In this document: one piece after another, positions 18,154 to 26,774 of the stretch | Layout: each line of letters starts with the position of its first letter | Numbering within the stretch: position 1 is the first letter of the stretch | Assembly (NCBI GenBank): GCA_900321255.1 | Contig: ONVK01000022.1 | Span: forward strand, 1-37,512 | From: an uncultured Lentisphaerota bacterium | GTDB lineage: Bacteria; Verrucomicrobiota; Kiritimatiellia; RFP12; UBA1067 | Reading direction: 5' to 3' | Length of the DNA stretch: 37,512 bases | Notes under the pieces: generated by a model | Told to the model about the DNA's origin: nothing | What the model saw: the letters and a program-made list of their open reading frames with translations, nothing else | The model's database searches: none | Made by a program: the position numbers and the translations under genes

Positions 18154-18831
18154 ATGGCCAAGATACACGGAGTTGCGGGCGAGTGGGCCCGGGTGAAGGG
18201 CATGGTGACAGGCCTCTGGCCGCTCTTCCTCGGCGTATTTGTCGCGGGATTCGCCGTCGCCGCGACTGTGTTCGCCAATGTCGTGTGGGGGCTTGCGCTG
18301 CTCGCCGCGTCGGTCGTCTATTCCGGCTGGAGTCTTTCGAAGGGGCTTCGCCACGCCGAGCGGTTCTTCAAGGGAGCGCGCGGCGAGGAGCGCGTCTCCG
18401 GGATCCTGACGCGCCTGCCGGAGTCGTACCACGTCTTCAACGACTTCGTCGCCGGCGGAAAGCACGTCGACCATGTCGTCGCGGGGCCGGCCGGCGTGTT
18501 CGCCGTCGAGACGAAGTACTGGCGAGGATCTGTGACCGTCGAGGACGGGCACATTCTCCTTGACGGCCAGCTCCCCGACCGCGACCCTCTCGCGCAGGCG
18601 CTCAAGGAGGCCCAGCTCGTAAAGGCGTCGCTCGCGGCCGCCGGCTGGAACGGCTCTGTCACCCCCGTCCTCGCGTTCGCGTCTGACACGTTCAGGCAGC
18701 ATATCGCCGAGCTGCATGGCGCGGTGGTGATCAATTCGTGCGAGCTCGCGAAGAGCTTCGCCACCGAGAAGGTGGTTATACCGCCGGCGGAACTGGAGCG
18801 CCTCGTAGCGCTCATGGAGAGCAATTCATGA
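18154..18831 (+). CDS. NERD-domain membrane protein
   Basis: 225-residue protein with two adjacent hydrophobic segments (about 22-42 and 43-60) followed by a NERD (nuclease-related) domain. Expected acidic and lysine residues are visible: E78/E79 in GARGEERV, D106 in KHVDHVV, and E119/K121 in FAVETKYW, the restriction-endonuclease-like D-(E)xK pattern. Function is unknown for most members; a nuclease acting near the membrane is an inference. The start is the ATG after a TATATATG stretch; extending upstream would translate the repeat array. Its stop overlaps the next start (ATGA). Confidence 0.85.
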   Translation: MAKIHGVAGEWARVKGMVTGLWPLFLGVFVAGFAVAATVFANVVWGLALLAASVVYSGWSLSKGLRHAERFFKGARGEERVSGILTRLPESYHVFNDFVAGGKHVDHVVAGPAGVFAVETKYWRGSVTVEDGHILLDGQLPDRDPLAQALKEAQLVKASLAAAGWNGSVTPVLAFASDTFRQHIAELHGAVVINSCELAKSFATEKVVIPPAELERLVALMESNS

Positions 18832-20921
18832 ACAGAACCATAACATGCGCACTCGCCCTTGCGCTTGCCGCGCCCTGCTGCTGCACCGCCGCGGAAGTCA
18901 AGCCGCAGGACTACTACGGCAAGATCGCCCGCCGCGTCGGCGACATGCTGCCCAAGTACCACGTCCTCCAGAAGAAGCTCGACGACGACATATCGCAGAA
19001 GGCGTGGACGAACCTCGTGACGTTCTACGACTTCGACCACTCGGTGTTCCTCAGGTCAGACATGGACGAGCTCGCGCGCCGCGAGAAGTCGCTCGACGAC
19101 GAGCTGCACGCGGGCGATCCGTCGTTCGGCTTCGACGTGTACAACCTCTACTGCCGCCGCCTCTCGGAGCGCATGGAGTTCATCACGAACTTCCTCGCGA
19201 ACGTCGAATGGGACTTCTCGACGAACGAGACGTTCAGGATCAAGCGCAAGGACGCCCCCTGGCCCGTGACGAAGGAGGAGGCGGAGGACCACTGGCGCAG
19301 GCGGCTCAAGAACGAGGCGCTTGTCCAGATTCTCGGCGCCGAGCTCGACAAGTCGACAAACACGGTCGACGCCGCGGGGAGTCTCGTGAAGAAGTACCGC
19401 CAGTACTACACCGTGCTGACGGAGCCCGACGAGGAGGCCGTTCTCCAGCACTACCTCTCGGCCGTGGCGCGCGCCTACGACCCCCACTCCGACTACCTCT
19501 CCCCCGCGACGAAGGAGGACTTCGACATGGAGATGAGCCTGACGCTCTGCGGCGTCGGCGCGGTTCTCCAGATGGACGAGGGCTCGCTCAAGATCGTCGA
19601 GATCATGCCGGGCGGGCCTGTTGACCGCGACGGGCGCATCAGGGAGGGCGACAGGATCGTCGGCGTCCGCCAGGAGGACGGCGAGATGGAAGACATAATG
19701 TGGAAGCCGATAAAGAAGTCGATCCAGAAGATCCGCGGGCAGAAGGGCACGCGCGTCACGCTCGAGATAGTTCCCCGTTCCGACGCGTCCGGCGCGACGA
19801 AGAAGCAGATCGAGCTCGTCCGCGACGAGATCAAGCTCGAGGACCAGGCGGCGACGGGCCGCGTCGAGACTGTGTCGCTCGGCGGCTTCACGAACAAGGT
19901 CGGCTACATATACCTCCCCGCGTTCTACGGCACGATGGACAAGCGTCCGCAGGATCCCGGCTTCCGCAGCTGCGCGATGGACGTGGCGAGGCTACTCGGC
20001 GATTTCAACGCAGAGGACGTGGGCGGGCTTGTCCTTGACCTGCGCGGCAACGGCGGCGGGTCGCTTCGCGAGGCCGTGCTGCTCTCGGCGCTCTTCGTTC
20101 CGGGAGGTCCCGTCGTCCAGGTCAAGGATGTGCGCACCCTCGGGAGCCTCCCGATCCCCTACGGCAACCCGGTCGCGTTCCGCCGCCCCGTCGTGGTGCT
20201 GACAGACCGCGCGAGCGCGTCGGCGTCGGAGATCGTCGCCGGGCATCTCCAGGATGTCGGCCGCGCGATCGTGCTTGGCGACGGCAGGACCCACGGCAAG
20301 GGCACGGTCCAGACCGTCCTCGGCATGGGCCCGGCCCAGTACGGGTCGATGAAGATCACTACCGCCCGCTTCTACCGCGTCGACGGACGCTCCACCCAGC
20401 TCGAGGGCGTAGAGGCGGACATACGCCTGCCGTCGCTGCTCGATTCCCTGGACATCGGCGAGGACAAGCTCCCGAACGCGCTGCCTTTCAGCCGCATACT
20501 TCCCGCCGACTACGCGCGATGCTGGAACATGTACGAGTACGTTCCGGAGCTCCGCCGTCTCGCCGAGGCGCGTCTTGCCGTGGACGAGCGCTACCAGAAG
20601 CATCTCGCCAACGTGAAGGGCATGAAGGAAATGGGCGACCGCGAGGAGGTTTCGCTCGAGCGCGAGGCGCGCAAGGCGCAGATGGCGGCCGACCGCGAGC
20701 TGAGGGAGTTCGCCGAGTCGGATGGAGAGGACGACGAGGAGGCAGAGGAGAAGGTCTCGCGCCGGCGCAGGCGCAACGAGCGCCCGAAGGACGATGTCGT
20801 CCTTGACGCGGCGTTCGACGTGATGTCCGATCTGATACGGCTCAACGACGGCGCGGAGGTTCCGCGTCCGCGCACCAACAGCGGCTGGTACAACGCGATC
20901 ATGGGAGGGTTCAGGGAATGA
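18828..20921 (+). CDS. S41 C-terminal processing protease (Tsp/Prc type)
   Basis: 697-residue periplasmic serine protease. A signal peptide (about 1-22) ends in a cysteine-rich PCCCTAA stretch, making a lipoprotein form conceivable. A Tsp N-terminal domain follows (DFDHSVFL near 65-72), then a PDZ domain (about 235-325: LCGVGAVLQ, GPVDRDGRIREGDRIVGV) and the S41 core with LDLRGNGGG, DRASASASEIVAGHLQD (nucleophile serine in this run, near 463) and THGKGTVQ (general-base lysine). The C-terminal extension is highly charged (EDDEEAEEKVSRRRRR). Prc/Tsp enzymes trim envelope proteins and peptidoglycan hydrolases. Overlaps both neighbours by ATGA, so probably one operon with the NERD gene and dapF. 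Confidence 0.93.
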   Translation: MNRTITCALALALAAPCCCTAAEVKPQDYYGKIARRVGDMLPKYHVLQKKLDDDISQKAWTNLVTFYDFDHSVFLRSDMDELARREKSLDDELHAGDPSFGFDVYNLYCRRLSERMEFITNFLANVEWDFSTNETFRIKRKDAPWPVTKEEAEDHWRRRLKNEALVQILGAELDKSTNTVDAAGSLVKKYRQYYTVLTEPDEEAVLQHYLSAVARAYDPHSDYLSPATKEDFDMEMSLTLCGVGAVLQMDEGSLKIVEIMPGGPVDRDGRIREGDRIVGVRQEDGEMEDIMWKPIKKSIQKIRGQKGTRVTLEIVPRSDASGATKKQIELVRDEIKLEDQAATGRVETVSLGGFTNKVGYIYLPAFYGTMDKRPQDPGFRSCAMDVARLLGDFNAEDVGGLVLDLRGNGGGSLREAVLLSALFVPGGPVVQVKDVRTLGSLPIPYGNPVAFRRPVVVLTDRASASASEIVAGHLQDVGRAIVLGDGRTHGKGTVQTVLGMGPAQYGSMKITTARFYRVDGRSTQLEGVEADIRLPSLLDSLDIGEDKLPNALPFSRILPADYARCWNMYEYVPELRRLAEARLAVDERYQKHLANVKGMKEMGDREEVSLEREARKAQMAADRELREFAESDGEDDEEAEEKVSRRRRRNERPKDDVVLDAAFDVMSDLIRLNDGAEVPRPRTNSGWYNAIMGGFRE

Positions 20922-21715
20922 AACCTGTCAAATTCGTAAAGATGCACGGCGCCGGAAACGACTTCGTGCTTGTGGACGACCGCAAGGGAGACATCCCCTG
21001 CGAGCACCGCCTTATCGCGGCGATGGCGACGCGCCCGGGCGGCATTGGCTGCGAGGGCGTCGTTCTTCTGCAGAAGTCTGAGACGGCCGACTTCAAGATG
21101 CGTTTCTTCAATCCCGACGGTTCCGAGGCGGATCTCTGCGGAAACGGCGCGAGGTGCGTCGCTGCGTTCGCGCTGGAGATCGGCGCTGCCGCGGGGAAGG
21201 CCATGCGCTTCGAGACGGCGGCCGGTTTCGTCGACGCGGAGATTCTCGACGACGATCTCGTGCGCATAGCGATGCCCGACCCGAAGGACCTCGGCGAAGA
21301 CTTCGTCGTAGCCGGCGTTCCCCACAAGATCGTGACCGTAGACAACATCGCCAGGGCCGATGTGGAGGGCGAAGGCCGTCGAATCAGGATGAGCGACGAG
21401 TTCGCGCCCGACGGCACGAATGTCGATTTCGTCTGCTACCGTGCGCCCGACCGCGCGCTGGTGCGCACTTACGAGCGCGGCGTGGAGGCCGAGTCGTTCG
21501 CGTGCGGAACGGGTTCCGTCGCGGCGGCGGTCATAGGCGTCGCGCGGCACGGCCTCAGGTTCCCGGTGCACGTCAAGACCTCCGGCGGCTACGAGCTTAT
21601 CGTCGACGGGACCCTGAAGGACGGCGTCTTTTCCAACGTCACGCTGACCGGGCCGGTGAAGCGCGTCTTCGAGGGGATGATCGACCTCGACTCCCTCGGC
21701 GTCGTTCCGGAATAG
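20918..21715 (+). CDS. dapF: Diaminopimelate epimerase
   Basis: Converts LL- to meso-diaminopimelate for lysine and peptidoglycan synthesis. The 265-residue protein has MHGAGNDFVLVD at its start and the two active-site cysteines: C74 in DLCGNGARC and C196 in FACGTGSVAAA. The usual GIGAD segment reads GIGCEG. Length is normal. The ATG overlaps the protease stop (ATGA). Confidence 0.96.
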   Translation: MKPVKFVKMHGAGNDFVLVDDRKGDIPCEHRLIAAMATRPGGIGCEGVVLLQKSETADFKMRFFNPDGSEADLCGNGARCVAAFALEIGAAAGKAMRFETAAGFVDAEILDDDLVRIAMPDPKDLGEDFVVAGVPHKIVTVDNIARADVEGEGRRIRMSDEFAPDGTNVDFVCYRAPDRALVRTYERGVEAESFACGTGSVAAAVIGVARHGLRFPVHVKTSGGYELIVDGTLKDGVFSNVTLTGPVKRVFEGMIDLDSLGVVPE

Positions 21716-21743
21716 CGGGTCTCTTGAAGCAATCGGGGAATAA

Positions 21744-21752
21744 TGGTATAAT
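21744..21752 (+). promoter_or_regulatory. Extended -10 promoter of rnfA
   Basis: TGGTATAAT with twelve bases to the ATG at 21765, so the leader is about five bases with no room for a standard Shine-Dalgarno. Separates the rnf genes from dapF. Confidence 0.75.
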
Positions 21753-21764
21753 CGGGACAAAATT

Positions 21765-22352
21765 ATGAGCTACTACCTGATGATTCTCGTAGGCGCGGTT
21801 CTCGTGAACAACTTCGTTCTGAGCCGCTTTCTTGGCTGCTGCCCGTTTCTCGGGGTGTCGAAGAAGCTCGACACGGCGCTCGGCATGTCGGGCGCGGTCG
21901 TGTTCGTCATGACCGTGGCCTCCGCCGTCACGTGGTGCCTCGACCACTGGCTGCTGCAGCCGAACGGCCTCGGCTACATCCATACGCTCGCGTTCATCCT
22001 CGTCATAGCGTCGCTCGTCCAGTTCATCGACATAGCGATGAAGCGGTTCCTCCCGCCGCTCCACGCCGCGCTCGGCATCTTCCTCCCGCTCATCACGACG
22101 AACTGCGCCGTCCTCGGCGCGGCCGAGATCAACTGCAAGCAGGGATCCGGGTTCTTCGAGTCTGTCTTCTTCTCGTTCGCGGCTGCCGTCGGCTTCGGCT
22201 TCGCGCTCGTCATCTTCTCCGGCATCCGCGAGAAGCTCGCGCACGCCGACCCACCGCGGTGCTTCCGCGGCATCGCGATAGCCCTCGTGACGGGCGGGCT
22301 CCTCAGTCTCGCGTTCATGGGCTTCTCGGGGCTCGTCAAGCTGCCGTATTGA
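21765..22352 (+). CDS. rnfA: Ion-translocating Rnf complex subunit A
   Basis: 195-residue inner-membrane protein with six hydrophobic segments, part of the Rnf ferredoxin:NAD oxidoreductase that pumps Na+ or H+ (RsxA in other systems). Diagnostic segments are [19 protein letters not shown] and [14 protein letters not shown], which carry the conserved cysteines proposed to hold a metal cluster in the membrane. Length matches RnfA/NqrE. rnfB follows after a 44-base gap containing a heptamer array. RnfC, D, G and E are not in the window. Confidence 0.94.
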   Translation: MSYYLMILVGAVLVNNFVLSRFLGCCPFLGVSKKLDTALGMSGAVVFVMTVASAVTWCLDHWLLQPNGLGYIHTLAFILVIASLVQFIDIAMKRFLPPLHAALGIFLPLITTNCAVLGAAEINCKQGSGFFESVFFSFAAAVGFGFALVIFSGIREKLAHADPPRCFRGIAIALVTGGLLSLAFMGFSGLVKLPY

Positions 22353-22359
22353 GGAGTTA

Positions 22360-22380
22360 GGGGTCAGGAGTCAGGGGTCA
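22360..22380. repeat. Heptamer tandem array (GGRGTCA)3
   Basis: Three 7-bp units GGGGTCA, GGAGTCA, GGGGTCA, possibly with degenerate units on the left. Fills most of the rnfA-rnfB gap. The same unit occurs seven times at 26709-26757. Confidence 0.9.
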
Positions 22381-22396
22381 GTTTGGAGAGAAAACT

Positions 22397-23206
22397 ATGA
22401 CAATCGCCATTGCAATTATCGCAGGTGTCGGCCTCGTCGCGGCAATCGCGCTTGCCGTCGCAGACAAGTATCTCGCCGTCCGCGAAGATCCGCGCATCGG
22501 CATGGTGACCGCCGCGCTTCCGGGCGCGAACTGCGGCGGCTGCGGCTTCCCCGGCTGCGACGGCTATGCGCGCGCGCTGGTTGCGGGCACGGCGCCGAAC
22601 GGCGCATGTGCCGCGGGCGGCGACGCATGTGCCGCGGCAATCGCGAAGATCCTCGGCGTAGAGGCTACTGCGACCGAGAAGCGCGTCGCGCTCGTAAAGT
22701 GCTGCGGGACGCGCTCCGAGGCGATCCGCGTCGGCGACTACAACGGCATCTGCGACTGCAGCGTCGCGGCGATGACGGCGGGCGGCGACAAGGGCTGCAC
22801 GTACGGCTGCCTCGGCTACGGAGCGTGCGCGAACGTCTGCCCGAAGGGCGCGATATCGATCCACGATGGGCTCGCGAAGGTCGACAAGCGCCTCTGCATC
22901 GGCTGCGGAAAGTGCGTGACGGTGTGCCCGAAGCACATAATAGAGCTCGTTCCCGCGTCCGCGACGATACACGTCCTCTGCGCGAACCCCGACAAGGGGC
23001 CGAACGTCCGCAAGGTCTGCGGCGTCGGCTGCATGGGCTGCCACCTCTGCGAGAAGAACTCGGGCGGCAAGGAGGCGGGCCACTTCACCTTCCAGGGCTT
23101 TCTCGCGAAGGTCAACTACGCGAATCCCCCGACTGACGAGCAGATCGTCGCGAAGTGCCCGGCGAAGTGCATGTCGGTCGACCCGCACTTCGAGACCGGC
23201 AACTGA
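22397..23206 (+). CDS. rnfB: Rnf complex iron-sulfur subunit B
   Basis: 269-residue electron-transfer subunit that passes electrons from ferredoxin into the Rnf complex. One N-terminal membrane helix (about 1-24) is followed by the Fe-S domain with NCGGCGFPGC, a cysteine-rich stretch (KCCGTR, ICDC), and paired 4Fe-4S ferredoxin motifs in CLGYGACANVCPKGAI and CIGCGKCVTVCPKHII, with further cysteines in VGCMGCHLCEKN. Matches RnfB/RsxB in length and order. Three bases separate its stop from the prmC start. Confidence 0.95.
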   Translation: MTIAIAIIAGVGLVAAIALAVADKYLAVREDPRIGMVTAALPGANCGGCGFPGCDGYARALVAGTAPNGACAAGGDACAAAIAKILGVEATATEKRVALVKCCGTRSEAIRVGDYNGICDCSVAAMTAGGDKGCTYGCLGYGACANVCPKGAISIHDGLAKVDKRLCIGCGKCVTVCPKHIIELVPASATIHVLCANPDKGPNVRKVCGVGCMGCHLCEKNSGGKEAGHFTFQGFLAKVNYANPPTDEQIVAKCPAKCMSVDPHFETGN

Positions 23207-23208
23207 TC

Positions 23209-24078
23209 GTGACCTGGCGTGACACGATAGCCAGGGCCGGGGCCTATCTTCGGGACAAGTCCGTTCCAGACGCCGAGGTTGCGGCCGAGCTTCTCGCCGC
23301 GCGCCTTCTCAGGACGGGGCGCGGCACACTTGCCGCGCACCTCGAAAAGGAAGTCCCCGAGAGGTTTCTCGAGGCGATGCGCCGCGGCATGGCGCGTCTC
23401 GCGAACGGCGAGCCGGTGCAGTACGTTCTCGGCGAATGGGATTTCAGGCACCTCACGCTGAAGTGCGACCGCCGCGCCCTCATACCGCGCCCCGAGACCG
23501 AGGAGCTCGTGACCCGCGTGCTCGCGTATCTGAACGCCCGCTCCGCGAGGCAGCCGTCGTCTGCGCCTTTCGTCGTCGACGTAGGCACGGGAACGGGCGC
23601 GATAATCCTCTCGCTTGCTCAGGAGTTCAGGGGCGCGGCGGCGTTTCTCGGGACGGACGTCTCCGAGGACGCGATCGCGCTCGCGCAGGAGAACGCCGCT
23701 AAGTGCGCGCTTGCCGGCAAGGTGAAGTTCGCGGTCGCGGACGGTCTTGACGACTTCGACGAGCCGGAGTGCATCGACGTGATAGTCTCAAATCCGCCGT
23801 ACATCGAGAGCGCAGTCTGCGACGCGCTCGACCCGCGCGTCCGAGACTACGAGCCGCGCCTTGCGCTCGACGGCGGCGCGACAGGGCTCGACTTCTACGA
23901 CCGCTATCTCGGCGACGCGCTCAACGTGCTTAAGCCCGGCGGCGCGGTGTTCTTCGAGATAGGCGAGGGCCAGGGCGGTGCACTCGCGAAGCTGATGGCC
24001 GACTACGGCTTCGCCGACGTGAAGATCGAGAAGGACTTTGCCGGCCACGACCGCTATGCCTCGGGGGTGCTCGCGTGA
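23209..24078 (+). CDS. prmC: Release factor glutamine methyltransferase
   Basis: Methylates the GGQ glutamine of peptide-chain release factors using S-adenosylmethionine. The 289-residue protein has the PrmC N-terminal helical domain, PVQYVLGEWDFRHL, RALIPRPETEELV, the SAM motif VDVGTGTGAIILSLA, and the catalytic NPPY in VSNPPYIES. GTG at 23209 is taken as the start because it gives the family-typical beginning (TWRDTIARAGAYL) just after rnfB; a frame from 23155 would lie inside rnfB. Overlaps the next gene by GTGA. Confidence 0.94.
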   Translation: MTWRDTIARAGAYLRDKSVPDAEVAAELLAARLLRTGRGTLAAHLEKEVPERFLEAMRRGMARLANGEPVQYVLGEWDFRHLTLKCDRRALIPRPETEELVTRVLAYLNARSARQPSSAPFVVDVGTGTGAIILSLAQEFRGAAAFLGTDVSEDAIALAQENAAKCALAGKVKFAVADGLDDFDEPECIDVIVSNPPYIESAVCDALDPRVRDYEPRLALDGGATGLDFYDRYLGDALNVLKPGGAVFFEIGEGQGGALAKLMADYGFADVKIEKDFAGHDRYASGVLA

Positions 24079-24584
24079 ACGCGCAGGACATGATCGAGGC
24101 GGCGCGGCTCGTGCGCGTCCGCGAGCTCCAGACGGCGCTGACCAAGGCCGCCGCGGAGAACCTGCGCCTGAGGACCGAGAACGACATGCTCTCTGCCCAT
24201 CTCGATCTCGCGGTTCTCGCTGCGGGAGATCTCGCCGCGCTTCCGCCGGACGGGCGGCTCGTCATCATCGACGGCTGGAACATGATACTCGGCGCGAACA
24301 GGGTGGCGAGGGACCGCGCGGAGCTCGTGGCGCAGGCGAGGGCGCACATTGCGGAGCATCCGTCCGACTTCGTGTGGATAGTCCTCGACGGGCCGAAGGC
24401 CGCGTCGACGGTCGAAGGGCGCGTACGAGTGTCGTATACCGGCGGAACCGGCGCACATCGCGCCGACAAGTTCATCTGCGACTTTCTCAAGATGGCGCGC
24501 TTCCGGGGAGACCTGCGGCGCGTCGAGGTTCGCACCGACGACAAGGATTTCAAAAAGGAAGTTAAGCGCATATGCGCTTCGTGA
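24075..24584 (+). CDS. NYN-domain (YacP/Rae1-like) putative ribonuclease
   Basis: 169-residue protein with an N-terminal coiled-coil-like helix (about 1-50) and a PIN-like NYN domain. The domain shows LVIIDGWNMILGANR (first aspartate), WIVLDGPKAAS, GAHRADKFICDFL and RTDDKDFKKEV, giving the cluster of acidic residues typical of NYN nucleases. YacP/Rae1 is a ribosome-associated endoribonuclease in Bacillus; the same substrate here is inference. GTG start overlapping the prmC stop. Confidence 0.82.
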   Translation: MNAQDMIEAARLVRVRELQTALTKAAAENLRLRTENDMLSAHLDLAVLAAGDLAALPPDGRLVIIDGWNMILGANRVARDRAELVAQARAHIAEHPSDFVWIVLDGPKAASTVEGRVRVSYTGGTGAHRADKFICDFLKMARFRGDLRRVEVRTDDKDFKKEVKRICAS

Positions 24585-24604
24585 CAAATAAGGAGGACTA
24601 AGAC

Positions 24605-25066
24605 ATGAATAGTGCGAAGGTCATAAGAATAGACGACGATGCCGCGGTTGCGGCGCTCGGGGAGAAGTACGCAAAGGCGTTCGAGTTTCTGCGCAGGCCC
24701 GACCTCAAGGCTCTGCCGCTCGGCCGCCAGGAGATCGACGGCGACAATGTGTTCGCGATAGTGGCGGAGAACGACCTTAAGCCGATTGGCGAGGTTCAGC
24801 GCCCCGAGTTCCACAAGCGCTACATCGACATCCAGGCGCCGCTCACTGGCACGGAGCTTTTCGGCGTTCCCGATCTCCCCGAGGAAGTCGCGAACGGTCC
24901 TTTCGACGAGAAGGGCGACGGCGCGCTTTTCGACGCGAAGTGCCCGATGCAGCCAGTGAAGCCAGGCGAGTGCATCATCTTCGAGCCGCTAGTCGCGCAT
25001 GCGCCCTGCCACACCGACGTGCCCGGCACGCGCGTCCGCAAGGTTATCGTCAAAGTCCTCCGCTGA
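24605..25066 (+). CDS. YhcH/YjgK/YiaL family protein
   Basis: 153-residue cupin-like protein of the DUF386 family (relatives of EbgC, TabA and NanQ). GEVQRPEFHKRYIDIQAPLTG supplies the conserved EFH..Y and D/Q residues; later FDAKCPMQPVKPGECIIFEP and a histidine in HAPC are typical of the metal-binding pocket. Members act on sugars or sialic acid anomers, or control biofilm; the substrate here is not known, though the sialate O-acetylesterase gene 1.7 kb downstream makes a sialic-acid role worth considering. AAGGAGG precedes the ATG. Confidence 0.88.
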   Translation: MNSAKVIRIDDDAAVAALGEKYAKAFEFLRRPDLKALPLGRQEIDGDNVFAIVAENDLKPIGEVQRPEFHKRYIDIQAPLTGTELFGVPDLPEEVANGPFDEKGDGALFDAKCPMQPVKPGECIIFEPLVAHAPCHTDVPGTRVRKVIVKVLR

Positions 25067-25749
25067 CGCGGCGCCTGCCGGCGCGAACCACGAACCACGG
25101 CGGCTTGCCGAGCGGCGTTCCGCCGCTGGAATGTCGCGTCGCCGTTTTGACTTGAAGGTCGAATGGGATATTTCGAGGCCCTCATTTGACATTCTGTTTT
25201 CCGACGACCTTCGTCAAACGTCGCCCGCCATTCCAACCTGCGGTTCTCGGCAAGCCCCGTGACACGAAAGCCGCCTAAACGGCGCACGAAAACGCCCACG
25301 CAGGCCGCTTCGCGGCTCACTTCGCCAACCCGATACTTCGCGCGGGCGCATCCCGTGGGCTTCACGAAAATGGGGAATGCACCTTTTCGTGTCATTTCGT
25401 GCCCTGCGTAGGCAGGTTTTCGTGACGCGGGCATCTGACGCGGACCGAAGGTCGAGACGACGCGGCGGCGACGGGCGAAGGTCGCCTGGTCAGAGCCGTC
25501 CCTGTTAAAGCCAACGGGACCACCGCTCGACCTTCAGGCCACGGCGTCGCCGCGGCGTCTCAAGCGGCGTTAGCCGCGCGTCAGATGCGCCGCGTTTTCG
25601 TGGTCGCGCGTCAGCGCCAAACACACATATACGCCAATATATGCGCAGTGCACAAATGCTGGCAAATTGCCATATCCTCGCAAAAATTTTTCGGTGCCCC
25701 ATGACATGCGCACTGCATAAGAACCATTGCGGGCGGCGGCGAAATATGC
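25067..25749. other. Repeat-rich gene-free gap
   Basis: About 680 bases with no credible gene: possible frames are low-complexity and lack start signals. It contains a CACGAAAA / TTTTCGTG hairpin (25363-25391), several scattered CACGAAA words in both orientations, CCTGC-GTAG-GCAGG followed by TTTT (about 25402-25420), the second copy of the palindromic repeat (25439-25470), and a partly complementary segment near 25527-25560. The last 130 bases before the parvulin gene are AT-richer. Probably an accumulation of small dispersed repeats. Confidence 0.6.
25439..25475. repeat. Palindromic intergenic repeat, copy 2
   Basis: Shares with 8473-8502 a ~30-base core containing GACC-GAA-GGTC, then GAGACGACGCGGCG. 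In this copy the outer CCTGTCG/CGACAGG stem is not preserved. A related sequence in opposite orientation (GACCTTC context) lies near 25527. Confidence 0.6.
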
Positions 25750-25755
25750 GATAAT
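25750..25755 (+). promoter_or_regulatory. -10 element of the parvulin gene
   Basis: GATAAT, eight bases before the ATG at 25764, the same spacing as the other leaderless genes but without the upstream TGG. Transcript probably leaderless. Confidence 0.5.
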
Positions 25756-25763
25756 ACCGCCCA

Positions 25764-26705
25764 ATGAAAACTGCAGTTGTAAACGGATACGAAATTTCGG
25801 CGGAGGCGGTGAATTTCGAGCTCGACCGTCTCGCCCGCTTCTACATGAGCCACGGCATGACGGCGGAGGAACTCAGACGCAACCTCCCCAAGCTCGAGGC
25901 CAAGGCGCTCGAACAGGCGATCGGCGCGAAGCTGCTTCTCGACCAGGCGCAGCGGCTCGACCTTCCCGTGACGGCGAAGGACATCGATGCCGAAGTCGCG
26001 CGAGTCGTCCAGCAGGTCGGCGGCGAGGAGAACTACAAGAAGGCGCTTGCCGCGCAGGGAATCTCGGAAGCCGATTTCCGCAAGGAGCTCGAGAAGGGCG
26101 CGCGCGTCAACATGCTCGTGGGCCAGGCGTGTGCGCATGTCGCGGACCCGACCGAGGACGAGGTGACGGCGTTTTACGAGGCGCACAAGCAAGAATACGT
26201 CGAGCCGCACCAGGTACTCTGCCAGCACATTCTCGTCAAGGGGTCAAACGACGCCGCTCTCGACAAGATCAAGGAAATACGCGAGCGCATCGTCAACGAC
26301 AAGGCGGACTTCGCTGAAGAGGCGAAGAAGCACTCCGACTGCCCGTCCGGCGCACAGGGTGGCTCGCTCGGCTGGTTCGGGCGCGGCATGATGGTGCCGG
26401 AGTTTGACAAGGCCGCTTTCGAGATGAAGAAGGGCGAAGTCTCCGGCATCGTCACGACCGAGTTCGGCTACCACATCATCTACAAGGCCGACGAGCGCGG
26501 CGGCGGGCAGCAGACGATCGTCGACGTCCACGACCAGATCAAGGACCTCCTCAGGCACGAGGCGCGCGGCAAGGCGATGGACGCCTATGTAGCGGATCTC
26601 CGCGAGAAGGCGACGATCGAGTACAAGGACGTCAAGCACGAGTGCAGCTGCGGGCATGACCATGATCATGGCCACGACTGTGGCTGCGGACATCACGGGA
26701 AATAA
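25764..26705 (+). CDS. Parvulin-type peptidyl-prolyl isomerase with His-rich tail
   Basis: 313-residue PpiC/SurA-family chaperone-isomerase. A SurA-like helical N-terminal region (about 1-140) precedes the parvulin domain (about 145-245): HILVKGSND, FAEEAKKHSDCPSGAQGG, LGWFGRGMMVPEFD and TEFGYHIIY are canonical. No signal peptide is visible at this start, so it may act in the cytoplasm, unlike PrsA/SurA. The last ~22 residues are rich in His and Cys (CSCGHDHDHGHDCGCGHHGK), resembling the nickel-binding tails of SlyD or HypB and suggesting metal storage or delivery. The leaderless start argues against a missed upstream exported form. Confidence 0.9.
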   Translation: MKTAVVNGYEISAEAVNFELDRLARFYMSHGMTAEELRRNLPKLEAKALEQAIGAKLLLDQAQRLDLPVTAKDIDAEVARVVQQVGGEENYKKALAAQGISEADFRKELEKGARVNMLVGQACAHVADPTEDEVTAFYEAHKQEYVEPHQVLCQHILVKGSNDAALDKIKEIRERIVNDKADFAEEAKKHSDCPSGAQGGSLGWFGRGMMVPEFDKAAFEMKKGEVSGIVTTEFGYHIIYKADERGGGQQTIVDVHDQIKDLLRHEARGKAMDAYVADLREKATIEYKDVKHECSCGHDHDHGHDCGCGHHGK

Positions 26706-26708
26706 GAA

Positions 26709-26757
26709 GGGGTCAGTGATCAGGGGTCAGGGGCCAGGAGTCAGTTGTCAGGAGTCA
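26709..26757. repeat. Heptamer tandem array (GGRGTCA)7
   Basis: Seven contiguous 7-bp units, consensus GGRGTCA: GGGGTCA, GTGATCA, GGGGTCA, GGGGCCA, GGAGTCA, GTTGTCA, GGAGTCA. It fills the gap between the parvulin and esterase genes and ends eight bases before the TAAAGGAG ribosome-binding site. Confidence 0.95.
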
Positions 26758-26774
26758 GTGTAAAGGAGATGATT

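Noticed and set aside
24820-25434. 204-codon minus-strand frame over the 25.1-25.4 kb gap
   Set aside because: It overlaps the YhcH-family gene and repeat sequence, with no motif or ribosome-binding site.
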